Below, one piece after another: positions 1 through 19,486 of a DNA stretch of 64,000 nucleotides (position 1 is its first letter; every line of letters starts with the position of its first letter). The notes beneath the pieces are model-generated. The model was not told where the DNA came from. It searched no databases and saw nothing but the letters and a program-made list of their open reading frames with translations. The DNA is from Ichthyophthirius multifiliis. Its lineage: Eukaryota; Ciliophora; Oligohymenophorea; Hymenostomatida. Location of the stretch: positions 1 to 64,000 of the forward strand of contig NW_004087746.1 of the NCBI RefSeq assembly GCF_000220395.1. Direction: 5' to 3'. Both the position numbers and the translations under genes were made by a program.

Positions 1-2971
<2,971 letters not shown>

Positions 2972-3999
2972 TAATTAATAGTTTTTTAAAAATTGTTATT
3001 TAAAAAATTTAATTTTTTTTAATTAAAATTAAATTTAATAAAAATAATTTTGTTTGAAATTATATTCAAATTGATTTATTTATTATAAATTAATTAAAAA
3101 TTTATTTAAACAATATTATATTTATTATTAAACTTAATCAAAATATTTTTTATTGAACGTTAACATTAACAAATTTTTATTAAATAATAAAAATAATATA
3201 ATTAAATAATGTTTTTTAAAATTTTTATAATTAAAATAAATTTAATAAATTATAATTAAATATTCTTATAAGTCAAAATTATATAAATATTTAATATTTT
3301 TTTTATTATATATATATTAGACATGTTTATAAAACTATTTTTTATAAGTTATAAAAATTTTAATATTTATATATAAAAAATTATTTTATTTTTTTAAATT
3401 ATTATTATTTAAACTTATTTAGATAAAAAAATATAATTTAAAAAGAATATATATATCTATGGAATACAGCAAAATATTCTATACTTATTGTCAAATTCAA
3501 ATTTAAATTCATTGAGAATAAGAAAAACAGAAAAAATAACATTTTAAATTTTAATACAATAAAGGAATTTTTCTTTAACATTTTCATAAATATTTAATGA
3601 GTATAATAAAAAGTTAGATTATTAAAATAATTTGTAAATAAGAAAAAATTATATTAAATTAATTAAATTATTATTCTTTTAAAACTTATAATAAATTTTA
3701 TAAAATATCTATTAAATAATTATATTAAATAAAAAATAGAAGAAAAAAAAAAAATTTAGTCAAAATTAAATAAAATAAAGAATAAAAAAGTAAAACCAAA
3801 TAAAAAAAAACCAAATAAAAAAAAAAAAAAAAAAAAAAAAAAATAAAGAAAAAAAAAATGGAGAAAAAAGAAAATATAATATGAAAATAAAAACAAATAT
3901 TTATTTATATATAAAAAAAATATTATTTAATTTATAATTAAGATTTTTGTTTATATCTGTGCAATAAATAAATATATTACATATAATATTCTAAAAAAG
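2972..3999. other. AT-rich 3' flank of ABCC copy 1
   Basis: No coding potential seen. The stretch is near-pure A/T with long A runs around 3800-3840. It is still alignable in patches to the flank of copy 2 (for example 3150-3180 with 11325-11360, and 3420-3500 with 11620-11700), so it belongs to the duplicated segment but is much more diverged than the coding part. Confidence 0.6.
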
Positions 4000-4395
4000 T
4001 TGAGTCCTCTCATACTTTTTAATGACTTTTTTATTTTTATATTTTTATATTTGGAAATCGAAACACTTTTAGAAGCTATTTTTATATAATATAATATATT
4101 AGAAAGGAAAAAATACCTTTCGATGTAAATTGTTTTTGAACAGCTAATATTTCTTTTATTATTAATTTTCTATTTCTTTTTTAATTTTATTATATTTTAA
4201 AAGTATCTTTTAAATAAATAAGATATTTTATAAAATAAAAAAATAAATTTATTATACTTTTCATGCTCAATATTTCTAGCTTTTTATAATTCATTATTAG
4301 TTTAAAATATTCTTTATTTTAAAGTATTTAATTCTTAAGTTTGTTTTTATTTCAAAATTCTCATTTAATTTATTAATTTATTAGTTCTTAGTATT
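4000..4395 (-). pseudogene. Remnant of the coiled-coil gene (partner of 12846-13894)
   Basis: The stretch aligns almost continuously with 12860-13260, which is the C-terminal part of the intact opposite-strand coiled-coil gene downstream of ABCC copy 2. Shared blocks include the ends of three exons and their short introns. Homology stops near 4395, in the middle of the gene, and no upstream exons follow. It sits in the same position relative to ABCC copy 1 as the intact gene does to copy 2, so it is the leftover of a duplicated gene rather than an independent locus. Expression is unlikely but not excluded. Confidence 0.65.
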
Positions 4396-4499
4396 ACTTG
4401 TTAATAGATTTTTTTTTTTCTATTTTTTTTAAATGCTCTATAATAAAATGTTCTCATATATTTTTATAGTTTTTTTTTTCTTGATAGAGGATTGAAAAA

Positions 4500-5320
4500 A
4501 AATTACAGAAAAAATAAAAAAATCTAAAAGCAAAATAGATTGAAGAAAATAAAGTAAAAAAAATTGTTGAAGAATTTAAAATAAAAATATATTTAAATTT
4601 CGAAGAATTTCAAAATATCGCTCCTTTAAAAGAAGCTAATATTTCAGCTAAAATCTTAGTTCATTTAAACATATAAAATAGCAAATTAGTTTTGTGAAAA
4701 ATCTTTATATTGGTAGATTTTTATATTTAAACAGGTACATTATAAATATATTATAAAAAATTTAACTAATGTATTTTTTAAAAAAATATAGAAAGAAAAC
4801 TTTTTTTAATAAAATTGTTTATCAAAGTTTAAAAAGCTAATATTGTGAATTTAGAATATACACTTTTAAATTAAAAACTGCATAATACGGTAATATTATA
4901 TTTTTTAATGAAAAATTTAATTATATTGTAATAAAATAGCTATCTTTTTGAGAAATGAACACATAAATCCTATTGTTAAAAAGTATACTAAATAAGAAAT
5001 AATTAATTTAATAAATGAATAAACTCTAAGATAATTTAATCAAAATTTCTTTTTAAATAAAAATATAATCAATAAAATCAATTAAAAAATGTTGAAAGTA
5101 TAGTTTATTAAATATTATGTATTTACAATTAATGATTTAAATGTAATATTATTTTATAAAAAAGAATAATAATTAAATATATAGAATATTCTCTTTTATA
5201 TAAAAATTTAAATTTAAATAAATCTATATTAAGCTTTAATTTGCTTTGTAAATACTAATAATAGTCAAAACAATAAAATTTATATAAAAATAATTAATTA
5301 TATATTAATTATTCATATTA
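4500..5320 (+). pseudogene. Truncated NAA15 3' fragment
   Basis: Nucleotides 4530-4740 are nearly identical to 21770-21980 of the intact NAA15 gene, including the exon that encodes NIAPLKEANISAKILVHLN-like sequence. Lower but clear similarity continues through the following introns and exons to about 5320 (matching about 22550). An in-frame TGA at 4695-4697 replaces a TAA-containing stretch of the functional exon. The last exon and all of the TPR-encoding 5' part are absent. The fragment is therefore a decayed piece of NAA15, same strand, lying directly after the coiled-coil remnant. Confidence 0.85.
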
Positions 5321-5974
5321 AATATTTTTTTAAAAATTATTTATAAAATAACAAAATAGGAAAAGGAACTAATAAAAAAAGAAAGACATCTAATTTATTT
5401 TAATTAACATATTAAAATAAAAAATTAAATAAAAAATAAAAAAAAATATAATTAAAAAAATAATACATTAATAATTTATATTTTAAAATTTTATAAAATT
5501 TTTATAAAATAAATTAATTAGTTTTATATAATTATTTTTAAAAAAATATATAGAATAAAAAAAATAAAAAATAAAAAAAATTTAATATTTTTAAATATAA
5601 AAAAAAAAAAATAAAAAAAAAAAATATATTAAAATTATATTTAAAAATATTATATAAAAATAATTATATTATTATATATTCAATAAATAAAAAAAAAATC
5701 CTATAATAAAAATAAATAAATAAATAAAAAAATAAATAAATAAATAAATTAATTTATTTATTTTATTTCATAATTTATCATTTTTTTATCAATTATATAT
5801 TATTTATTCAAATTTTTATTATATTATTTAAATACATTTTTTTTTTTTTTTAAGTTTTTATTTTAACTTTATTATTTTTTTTAAATAAATTATATAAAAA
5901 ATTTAAAATGTTTATATTATTATATTATAATTTCATTTTTATTTTATATATTTAATTTTTTTTATTCCATATAT
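5321..5974. other. AT-rich spacer
   Basis: No gene seen. The spacer is poly-A/T with a short AAAT-type repeat around 5710-5765. Confidence 0.5.
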
Positions 5975-7163
5975 TCAATTAAATGCAATTGTTTATTTTC
6001 TATCATAAAAGATTAAAAAAGAGCATATAATAAAAGTTTATATTAATCCAAAAGCATAAGTAACAGGAATTTAAGTATTTAAAATCAAAAAATCTTAAAA
6101 ACCCATAATTAATCCTGATATAATAATTAAAGCTTTTCTAGTTTTTTTTGGTTTTTTAAAAATTATCTTTATATAAATAAAATAAAAATTTAATTAATGT
6201 ATTAAAAAATTACATAAAAAAGCTAATGATTTTTTTCATCAGGAGCTATACTATTTTATTTGCCTATAGCTTAGTAAAAATTTTATTTATATGTAACAAT
6301 AGAACCTTTTTTGTAAATAAAATTTGATTTCCATTCTAAAATATTTAAACTTTAAATTATTATAAAAATATATATATTTAAAGTTTATTTAAAGAAATAA
6401 TTATTGAATATATTACTTATTTTATTAAAGAAAACATTCTTTTATTTTTTTCCAACATCCTTATTTTTTTGCTTTTAATTTATTAACCATTCCATTATTA
6501 ATTAATATTTCCATACTAAAAAACAAAGCTAAATTTAAAGTAGTAATAAAAGATATTAAAATTGCTGAAAAATAATCATAATTAATATTTATTTATAAAC
6601 ATAAATAAGGCAAAAGCGAACTAAAGTACAAAATCTCTTATATCTTGAATATATTAGCTTATTTATATGAAAATATTATAAAAATAAAATAATAAATAAT
6701 TACATTTCATTAGAAAAGTTAAATCATTTAAAAAATTATAATTATTCTCTTATTATGTAATATATCTTCCAAACATAAAATATATCAAATGACTTTAAAA
6801 ATAAAAAATATGAATTAAAAAAATAAAAAATAATTTATTATACTAATAATAAATAAAAATAATAGACTAAACATCTGAAGAACTTTTTGTTATTTAATAT
6901 AAAAGATATATTATATTAAAAGCAATCAAATAATAGATCACTTTTATATATTATGTAAATGGCATTAAATTTAAAGGGTCTTGTATTTCAATATACTTTC
7001 TTAATTTGGAAAGATATCTTCTAGTAATTATTAGCAAAGAATAAAAGAAAAGCTTGAAATTGAAAACGTAAATGTTCTTATATTATTTTAAAATAAAATT
7101 TTATTTTTATTATGTACTAATTTGTATATGCTAAAGTATTATGTCATTATTGTTAAAATGCAT
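5975..7163 (-). CDS. Multi-exon polytopic membrane protein, family uncertain
   Basis: Found by joining short GT...AG introns on the minus strand from ATG 7163 to TGA 5975-5977; the joined exons contain no TGA. An N-terminal exon with PNQESILKYKT is followed by hydrophobic segments (IIFIYYQYNKLFFIFLIHIF, then SILISFITTLNLALFF), a basic loop (KLKAKKQGCWKKIKE) and a C-terminal pair of membrane helices. Those helices contain LIIISGLIMGFQDFLILNTQ and end at FYDRKQTIAFN. The GFxDFxxNTQ pattern recalls the last helices of UNC93/MFS-type carriers, but this is only a suggestion. At least one exon junction (near 6420/6330) needs a one-base adjustment. Sequence complexity clearly exceeds the flanking spacers. 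Confidence 0.45.
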
Positions 7164-8107
7164 ATAAAATAATATATAGTCTCAATTTAAACTTTTTCGA
7201 ATAACTTGCTATTTATTTTATTTATTGTTACATTTAACTAATCTGTTTATTGATTGCTATTATCAATTTTTTTTTATAATTTGCTCATTTATTATAATAA
7301 ATTAAAAAAAGAAAAATAAAGGTCAAAAAATTAAAAATTATTATTAGCAAAATATAAAATTAAAATTATTGAATATTTAATTTAATAATTATAGCATTTA
7401 AATATTAATATTGATATCTATTAATTTTATTATTTATTTTTTATTATCATTTTTTTGATTTTTAATTTTATATAAAAACTTATATATTTTTTTATAAGAA
7501 GATATTTAAAAAATAATTATATATTTTTAATAATTCATATATTATTATATTTTATTTTTATAATTACATCAGTTTTTATTTTATTTTGTATTAATAAGAT
7601 TTTTTATAGAAAAAAAAATTAAAAATTTATATATAATTAAAATAAATAGTTATCTAAATATATAAATTACTGAAAATAATAAATACTATTTATGTAAAAT
7701 AAAGAATTAATAAAAATTAATTTAAAAGAAAGTTAGTCTTTAATAAAATTAATTATAAAACAATATTATTTCCAAGCATTATATAATTATTTATATATAT
7801 ATTATTTAAATAAAAAATTATAAATTTTATGTTTCTATTTTTCTGTAAATTAGATATACTATAAGATTTTTTATTTTTAGTATGATTAATATTCTTATAA
7901 AATTATATAATTTAAATTTTTTCATTTTAATTATAATTTATTTATTATACTTATAATGCGTAATAATTAAATATAAATATATTAAATAATATATATAGTA
8001 TAAAATAATTGAATATAAAAATATTATTATTATTTATTTTATAACATATATTAAATAATTTTATGATATAAAATATTATTTTATTTAATTAAAAAATAAA
8101 ATAAAAA
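7164..8107. other. AT-rich spacer upstream of ABCC copy 2
   Basis: No gene, RNA or repeat recognised. It holds the promoters of two divergent genes, but no specific element can be named. Confidence 0.5.
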
Positions 8108-11120
<3,013 letters not shown>

Positions 11121-12845
11121 TAATTAATATTTTTTCTAAAATATTATTTTAAAATTTAAAAAATTTAATTTTTTTTTAAATAAAACAAAATTAAATTTCA
11201 TAACATTATGTTTTAAAATACTGATTTTTTAAAAAATTATATTCAATTTGTTCTATTTATTTAATATTTTTTAAATAAATTAAAAATTTATTTAAAAAAA
11301 AAAATATTTTCAAACATAATCAAAAAATTTTTATTGAATGTTAACATTTTCAAGTTTTATTTAATAATAAAAATAATATAATTAAATATTGTTTTTTAAA
11401 ACTGTTATCATTAAATAAAATTTAATGAATTATAATTAAATATTTTTAAAAATAAAAATAATATAAACATTAAAAATTATTTAATATTATATATATATAT
11501 TGCATAAATTTTAAAAACTTATTAAATTAGTTATAAAAATTGCAATATTTTTAGTAAAAACAATATTTTATTCATTTAAATTATTATTATCTAAATTAAT
11601 AATCAGTTAAAGAAAATTTACTTTGATAAAAAAATATATATCAATAGAATAGAGAAAAATATTCTAAAATTATAGTCAAATTCATATTTAAGAGCATCAA
11701 GAATAAAAAAAACAGAAAAATAACATTATATATTTTATAGCAATAAAGGAATTTTTCATTAAAATTCCCAATAATCTTTTAATTAATTTAATAAAAGTTT
11801 GTTTATTAGTTAATTTGTGAATAATAACAAAAATTTTATTGAATTAAAATAAAATTATTATTCTTTTAAAAACTTTATTAAAACTTTTATAAAAAAAACT
11901 ATTAAATAATTATATTAAAAAAAAAAATTAAAAGTATTTTAAATAAATATATATTAAAACATTATCTAATTAATTAATAAATAAAAATAAAAAAAAATTA
12001 ATTAAAAAACATAAATAAAAAATAAAATCTTATTAAAAATTTAAAAAATAAAATTTCTAAATATTTTGCATCGAGAAAGAAAATTAAAGAAAAAAAGTAA
12101 ATACATTTAAAAATATAATTTTAGTTTTATTAATAAATTATAAAGAAAGAAAAAATGTTTATTAAAAAGTTCTGTTTACTTAGAAAAATAAAAAAATAAA
12201 AAACAAAATAATAATTAAATGAATCTATTATAAAAATATTGAAATAAAATATAAATTAAATAAAGATTTAATTAATATATTAAATTATTTAATAATATTA
12301 AAAAAAATATTATGAAATTTAGAAAATAAAAGGTTTATATAAAAGATAAAAATTATTAAAATTTCTATTATTTTCCTTAAAAATATTATATTTTAATTAA
12401 TTTAGAACAAATTTTATTTAATAAAAAATTTAAATATATTTGACTTTTAATATCAAAAAGAAATATATATTTAAAAGTTTTTAATAATTCTAGAATAATC
12501 TATAAAATTATTATTTACAATATAATTATAAATTTAAATAATTATTAAAAAAAGTAATATAAATATAAATACAAAATTTAAATACAAAAGAATATATAAT
12601 CTAAAATTAATATAAATTAAAATATAAAAAATAATAAATATATTATAATTAATAATAAATAATACATAAAAAAAATACATAAAAAATAATAATAAATAAT
12701 AAATAATAAATAAAAAATAATAAATATACATATATATACATATATTTATATATATAATTATATATATAAACTAAATAAATATATAATTTATTATTAAATT
12801 TTTTTTTTTATTTGTGTATTAAATAAATATTATATATATAATATA
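11121..12845. other. AT-rich spacer downstream of ABCC copy 2
   Basis: Contains only low-complexity A/T sequence, partly homologous to 2972-3999. No gene recognised; the open frame at 12534-12731 is compositional. The left end of the next (minus-strand) gene is not sharply defined near 12846. Confidence 0.5.
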
Positions 12846-13894
12846 CTAAAGAAGTTTTTTTCTTGAGTCTTATCATACTTTCTAAGTTCTTTTTCATTTT
12901 TATATTTGTTAATATTTGGAAATTGAAACACTTGTAGGTGCTATTTTTATATAATAAAATAATATATTATAAAAGATAAATAACCTTTTGACGTAAACTG
13001 CTTTTGAACTGCTAGTATTTCTTTTTATTGTTAATCTTCTATTTCTTTTTTAATGTTATTATATTTTAAAAGTATCCTTTTAATAAATAAGATATTTTAT
13101 AAAATAAAATATAAATTTGTTATACTTTTCAAGCTCAATATTTCTAGCCTTTTGTAATTCATCTTTTGCTTAAAATATTCTTTATTTTAATGCATTTTAT
13201 TCTTAATTTTGTTTTTATTTAAAAATATTCATTTGATTTATTAATTTATTAGTTCTTTGTAAATTAAAGTTTTTATTTACTTCTTTTTGCAGTTAAATTC
13301 TTTATTATTTTATTTTATGTGCATCAATAAATCTTTAATATATTAATTAAAAATATTTAATATATATATAAAAAGAAATAATATATACAAGCTCTATTTT
13401 ACTAAACGTTCTTCCATTTTAATTAGGTTTAATACTTCTGAAGAGTCTTTAGGAATAGAAGGCATAACTGTTTCGAATTCTTCTTAAGCTTTTTAATATT
13501 CCAAAGCTTATTTTTGAATAAGTTCATTTTCAATATTTTTTGCTTCTATATCATATTCTTACATTTTTTAATCCCAAAAATTGTTAAATCCATTAAACTA
13601 ATCTAAATGTTGTTTTTCAATTTTAATTTTTCATTTATATGTTGTTATTTTAGATCATCTAGCTATTTATTTTATAATCGTTATTTCATTTCTTTTATTT
13701 TGTTCTTACAATTTTCAGCTTCTATATATTAATTTTATTTTATGCAAGCTTATAAATGAGTCTATAGATTTTCAATATTTATTTCTAACTCTTAAATACT
13801 AAATTAATTATATAAATCATCTTCTTAAATTTGCACTATTTTTTTTATTTTTAAAATTTATTAAATAATTTTTACAACTTTTATTGTTATTCAT
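12846..13894 (-). CDS. Coiled-coil protein, conserved-looking, function unknown
   Basis: Starts at ATG 13894 and contains several short introns (the first, GTAAAA...AAATAG, directly after the seventh codon). The product is rich in charged heptads: IENLQTHLQACIKQ, then the recognisable block FNNFWDQKMQEYDIEAKNIE, then KDSSEVLNLIKMEERLVKQ, FIDAHKIKQQ and IKKEIEDQQQKEILAVQ. Trp and Asp within the long helices suggest a conserved protein rather than random low complexity; similar acidic/basic coiled-coil proteins occur in ciliary and cytoskeletal fractions of protists. One base is missing in the T4 run at 13621-13624 (frame change between NEKLK and EKQHLDQF). The C-terminal end near 12846 is uncertain. 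A partial copy lies at 4000-4395. Confidence 0.6.
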
Positions 13895-14349
13895 ATTTAT
13901 ATATATAGTATATATATTATTTATTAAAAAATAAAACTTTAAAATATTAAATAAATATTATAAATAATACTATGCTGTTAATTTTAATAAATTTCATTGA
14001 TAATACTTATATTAATTATTACAAAAACCTAATATATTATTATATTTATTTCTAATACAAAAATTAATATTTAATTCTTTTTTATTTATTATAAAATAAA
14101 TAAAAATAAAAATAAAAAAAACAAAGCAAATAGAAACATTTTTTATTTCTATATATTAAATACTTAAAATTTTTATTTTAAAAATAAGTAATTAATATAT
14201 GTTTATATATATATTAATATATTACAAAATTAATATATAAGTATAAACTTTTAAAGTAAAATGAAAGTATAAAAGTAACTACAAATAATTTAAAAAAATA
14301 AATTATTGTATTAAAAAAATTATTTAATATTTATTTAAAAAAAAAAATC
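13895..14349. other. AT-rich spacer
   Basis: No gene or structured element seen between the coiled-coil gene start and the RBBP4-type gene end. Confidence 0.5.
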
Positions 14350-15861
<1,512 letters not shown>

Positions 15862-16116
15862 GTTTTAATTTTTTTTTTTTTAAAGATTTTTTTTTTATAA
15901 TTTTTTTTTAAATAGAAAAAAAATATTAATAAATTTATAAAAAAATTCTCTTAATATTATTTTTTATTTTCTAATAATTTTTTAAATTTTTATACTTTTT
16001 TTCTTTCTTAAAAGTAAAAAAATAAAATACTCATAGATAATAAAAATTAATAAATCTATTTTCCTAATAAAACTCTGATTATAAATAAATAAATATATTT
16101 TAAAATAAATAAAATA

Positions 16117-19050
16117 TCAATCTTCAACAACAAATCCACTTAAACTAGATTATTCGTTATCTTCTAAACTTGATTCACCCGAACTTAATTTTATTTTATA
16201 TTTCTTAGGCTAACCGACTGCTTTTTTATTAGTTTAACCCTTTTATATTCCTTTTTTACTTTTTAAACTTTTTCCTTAACTTTTTTTTAATACTACCAAT
16301 AAATCACTTTTTTCATCTTCTTTTTAATTTTAATTGCTTTCACCATTTTCTTCCTCACCTTCGTCTTCAGCATCTTCAAGAATTACATCATCAAGATTTT
16401 TATCAAATTTAACTTCTTTTTCTGATTTAGTTTTATTAATTTGTTTTTTTTTCCTATAGCTTCCAATTTATTACTAGAATCTGTAAACATTTTATTATAA
16501 TTTTTCGTTACTGCTGTTTTTACATTAGTATCAATAAGAGCATAAAATTCTCCTTTTGGAAAGGTCAATTCATTGAAATGTTCTTTCAAGAATTCTGGTT
16601 TAATTCCATAATAATGCATAACTTCTAAACACTCATCAACCTTTTTGTTTATTAAAAGTTTTTAAATGATCATCCCTAATCCCTCAATGTAACTATTTTT
16701 GAATCCCAATCTGCTTGATATTGAAATTTTAGATCCTAAAGCAATTTTAAGCTCTTTAAAAAGTCTAAGAGATTTTTTTTAGGACATAAACTTGCCCAAC
16801 CATTCTGGAAATTTAGGAAAAATAGGTTTATTTTCACAGACAAGTTCGCAAGGATAAATACATGATAAAAATGCAAAATTAGGAAGTAATTACCAATTTT
16901 GATTTGACCTTATTTAATTTGATAAAATATCGCTTTCAGCTAATAAAAGTGATGATTTGGTTAAATTTTCTAATTCCTGAATTTTAAATTCGCTCTTTTT
17001 TTCAATTGAATTTAAATAATTTTCATGAATTAGTAAAGGAATTAATTCATAATCAATAAAAAAGAGTTCTATTTTTTCCCTTAAACTAAACTTCTCAAAT
17101 TAAAATCTTTATATAAGTTTTGTTGCTGCTTCAAAATTACTCAACATAACGGTTTAATCTTTTAGTCCTCCCTTTTATTTTCCCCAAAATTATAAATAGT
17201 TTAATATTTATCGAAGGTCTCCTTATAATTAAACACTTATATTTTCCAAAAACTAAATCTTAATGTCATTTAAATCTTCTTTTTTACATATTTATAAAAC
17301 ATGTTTAGCCACATCTTAACTTTAGACATTAAAAAATTTCACATCATAGCAACTATTTGCTAAAGATCTTATTTTGGGATGCATTCGATCATTGCAAATA
17401 CAAAAAATAGGAGACTTACTTTCTTTAATTAATTTTATTATGGCTTAAATTCCTCCTCTATCTCCTCCAGACATTCCATCGATTTCATCCATTAAAACTG
17501 CAACTTTTTTCATTTTTCCTGAAAAGCTTAATACTTGAGTATTACTTTTTAATTCATCAAATAACTATTCTACTTTTTTCTTATTTCGGACATCTGAGGC
17601 ATTCCATTCTAATAACTCATAACCCATAAATGCAGTTATTAACCTTATCGATGTTGTTTTGCCTACTCCAGGAGGTCCACTTAATAAACAAGCTCTCGCT
17701 GAAGGATTTGGAGGAGGTACAGATGATTTATTATACATTTAATAAGGTTTTTTTGTTTGGTTTTAGGTAGGCTTTTTATGTAAAACTGTATCTTCCCAAT
17801 TTTTTAACCATTCCATAATACTTAGAATACTTTTTTAATTTCCAATAATTTACTCAACACTTTCTGGGGCATATTTTTCTGTCCATAGAAGCGATGATTT
17901 TTATGCCTTTTATTGAATATTTTTATTTATTTTTTCAAGCTCTTTGTCTTAGCTTTTATAATTTTTGTATATCTCATTACTTGAAGGTTATCCACTTAAC
18001 TCTTCTAATGATTTCCCCACTTTTTGTTTTAAAAAACCACTGAATTCATCTTAATTTTATATCTTAATATGCTTCATTAATGCGTTTTTGTATTTTTAAC
18101 CTTATTCAGGAGGTCTTCCATCTTCTAATATATGCCCATGTACTAAAATTGAAGTTTTTCCGCTTACTTGTTTTGTACATTTGGCTCCTAAACTAGTAAT
18201 TATTTTTTCGATTGATTCTCTTGATATACCCATTAATTCTCCTGTAAAAACTATTGTATATCCTTTAAGCTTATCTTAATTATCTTATTCTTTAATTTCT
18301 TCCCATATTTTATTTTAAGCATCTTTTTATTTTTAATGTTCTTCTTATTTTTTTTATTTTTATGATTCTTTTTGCATTTTTATATCTTATTTTTCTTCTT
18401 ACATTTTTTATTATTAGGGTTTTAATTATTTTTCAGGTTTATTTTTTTCTTCTATATAAAATTTTTAAGATGATCTTTTTAATTCATTTTTTTGGGTATC
18501 TTACGGATTTTTTTAATTTTTTTTATTTGGTTTTTCTGCTCTAAATTATTCAATATTATAAATATCGATTTTCTCAGGGCTTTTTTTTTATTTATTAACA
18601 TTTTTTCGAAATTTTGTAATTCAGATATATCATTTTCAGAGTCTGTTAATTTTTCGGTTTTATCTTGAGAATTTTGGATATATTGGTTATAATTTGAAGG
18701 CGGCTTTAATAAATATTATTGTTAAATTTCATTTAACTATTACTATTCTACTCTTTTTGAAAGAGTTTAAATAGGAAGTTTTTATGATATTATTTGCTCT
18801 TAATTTTTTTTTTAAGATTAATGCTTTTCTGGAGTTTGTTTTTGCTTTTGTTACTGTTCATTTATATTTTATTATTTAGATTAAGCTTTTTTTATATTTT
18901 TATATTTATTATATTTTTTATTTAATTACATTTAGATGATGCTCTTTTATCTTCTTATTAAGCTTCGTGTTTTTATGATTATTATGTTTACTATTATTTT
19001 TAGAATTAATTTTGGAAATATTTAGTAATTTAATTTTGGTTTTATTTCAT
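16117..19050 (-). CDS. RFC1: Replication factor C subunit 1 (clamp loader large subunit)
   Basis: Large subunit of the RFC complex that loads PCNA at primer-template junctions. ATG 19050 is preceded by an in-frame TGA, so the start is firm. The N-terminus carries a perfect PCNA-interacting box, QNQITKYF (residues 5-12). A Q/K-rich linker follows, then a BRCT domain (GYTIVFTGELMGISRESIEK ... ILVHGHILEDGRPPE). The AAA+ module has the lead-in LLWTEKYAPESVEQIIGN, Walker A LLSGPPGVGKTTSIRL, Walker B VLMDEIDGMSGGDRGG and sensor ICNDRMHPKIRSL. The RFC1-specific C-terminal collar (SRLGFKNSYIEGLGM) and an acidic/basic tail end at TGA 16117-16119. Two one-base deletions in T9 runs (18581-18589 and 16444-16452) interrupt the frame although both flanks are conserved. 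Confidence 0.95.
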
Positions 19051-19486
19051 CAAATTTCTTCTTATTCTTTTATTTTTTTAATTTCAATAAAAATAAAATA
19101 TAGTTTTTATAAATAGCATTTTTTTTTAAATTAAGGCGCTTAAATAAAAAAATATATAATCATATTATATAAGAAACAAAAATTAAATTATATAATAAGC
19201 ATATTAAATAAAATATAAATCATATTAAACTAAGAAAATATAAAATATATTTTATATTATAACTTCAAACACTTAATTTTTTATAATTTACAAGTCAATA
19301 ATATTTAATTTATTTTTCCATATTTTATAGTATATATATTAGTAAATACTTTTTTATCAAAAAATTAAATGTATAAAAATACAGTTTATTATGATTATCT
19401 ATATTTTAATAAAATTATATTTAAAAAAAATATCTTTATATAAAAATATAAATAAAACTAAATATAAATAAATATAAAATTAAAAA
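19051..19486. promoter_or_regulatory. Divergent intergenic region between RFC1 and NAA15
   Basis: 436 bp separate the two divergent start codons. It is almost pure A/T; no defined element could be recognised. Confidence 0.4.

Noticed and set aside
12534-12731. Minus-strand ORF rich in Tyr/Ile/Phe/Leu
   Set aside because: Composition of pure A/T spacer (TA and TAAT repeats), no motif, no neighbour support.
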